DNA from: Planctomycetaceae bacterium
GTDB taxonomy: Bacteria; Planctomycetota; Planctomycetia; Pirellulales; Thermoguttaceae
Length of the DNA: 14,390 bases
Direction: 5' to 3'
NCBI GenBank assembly: GCA_003532715.1
Contig: DOEZ01000431.1
Location: 5,710-20,099 of the forward strand
The position numbers and the translations under genes are program-made. Each line of letters opens with the position of its first letter. The stretch's first letter is position 1. The notes below the pieces were generated by a model that had not been told where the DNA came from, ran no database searches, and saw nothing but the letters and a program-made list of their open reading frames with translations. Of the stretch, positions 14,063 to 14,390 are shown in pieces.

Positions 14063-14390
14063 TCGCCCGGCCTCCCACTCCCCAATCAAATACTCTCGCC
14101 CCTGACGGATTCCCACGTGATCCCACGGGTTTTCTTCGTCGGGTGTTCGTGGGCGGTGGAGCACCTGGTCTTCGTCGACGCCCGCTTCGGCCAGCGCGCG
14201 CCACCAGCGATCGACGTCCAGATGGTCGTTCCAGGCGTCGAACCGGGCGCCTTCGCGCCACACCCGCTCGATGGCGTCGGCCGCGCGGCGGTCGGCCCGA
14301 CCGAGCATCCCTTCCAACAGGCTGCTTTCGACGTCGTGGCACTTGATCTGAACCGTTCGCAGCCGCTTCTGGCGAAGCAGAAACCGCCGC
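14054..14390 (-). CDS. C-terminal end of a B12-binding radical SAM protein (TIGR03960-like), partial
   Basis: Only the last 111 residues are in the window; the frame is open to the right edge. The visible part contains QIKCHDVESSLLEGMLGRAD, then ERVWREGARFDAWNDHLDVD, then NPWDHVGIRQGREYL. This pattern (KxHxxExSLLEGxxxRxDRR, GxxFDxWxxH, PWDH) is the conserved C-terminus that I know from TIGR03960-type B12-binding radical SAM proteins. The radical SAM CxxxCxxC and B12 domains would lie beyond the edge, so the call rests on the tail alone. The substrate of this family is not established. The stop codon and the final two residues lie inside the heptamer repeat, so the native C-terminus may have been altered slightly. 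It is upstream of and co-directional with the SGNH gene. Confidence 0.82.
   Translation of the reverse strand, partial: RRFLLRQKRLRTVQIKCHDVESSLLEGMLGRADRRAADAIERVWREGARFDAWNDHLDVDRWWRALAEAGVDEDQVLHRPRTPDEENPWDHVGIRQGREYLIGEWEAGRGI

Overview
The window looks like chromosomal DNA from a planctomycete, most likely of the Pirellulales type. The support is a secreted protein made of 16-residue 'YTV'-type repeats, a PEP-CTERM protein, an NPCBM-domain secreted enzyme, the C-terminus of a TIGR03960-type radical SAM protein, high GC with GC-rich third positions, and gene-poor gaps filled with short palindromes and tandem repeats. No rRNA, tRNA, CRISPR array, transposase or phage gene was seen.

Layout. 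1-1271 (minus): partial secreted YTV-repeat protein, running off the left edge. 1272-2184: gap of about 0.9 kb, partly AT-rich. 2185-3393 (plus): PEP-CTERM protein with a strong Shine-Dalgarno sequence and a terminator-like stem-loop after it. 3510-3801: a hairpin, then a 181-bp MITE-like element with 20-bp terminal inverted repeats around three 28-bp tandem repeats. 3856-4695 (plus): thymidylate synthase-family enzyme. 4696-5120: gap packed with nested palindromes (REP/REPIN-like). 5121-6101 (minus) and 6304-8097 (plus): a divergent pair, a FloA-type flotillin and a membrane-anchored dynamin-like GTPase. 8161-11811 (plus): large secreted protein with an NPCBM domain and a probable (alpha/alpha)6-barrel glycosidase region. 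11948-12235 (plus): small DUF1330-type protein. 12326-13159, 13233-13979 and 14054-14390 (all minus): HAD phosphatase, secreted SGNH hydrolase, and the C-terminal end of a B12-binding radical SAM protein.

How the genes relate. Many products act at the envelope or outside the cell: YTV protein, PEP-CTERM protein, FloA, GTPase, NPCBM enzyme and SGNH hydrolase. The window does not form one obvious operon. The most suggestive pairing is floA with the membrane GTPase, which share a 202-bp divergent intergenic region and both concern membrane organisation. The NPCBM enzyme lies 63 bp after the GTPase on the same strand and could share its transcript. The three minus-strand genes at the right end are co-directional with 73-74 bp gaps that carry short repeats. 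I found no convincing new multi-gene defence or biosynthetic system. The best leads are the two-block YTV protein, the MITE-like element, the nested-palindrome cluster and the FloA/GTPase pair.
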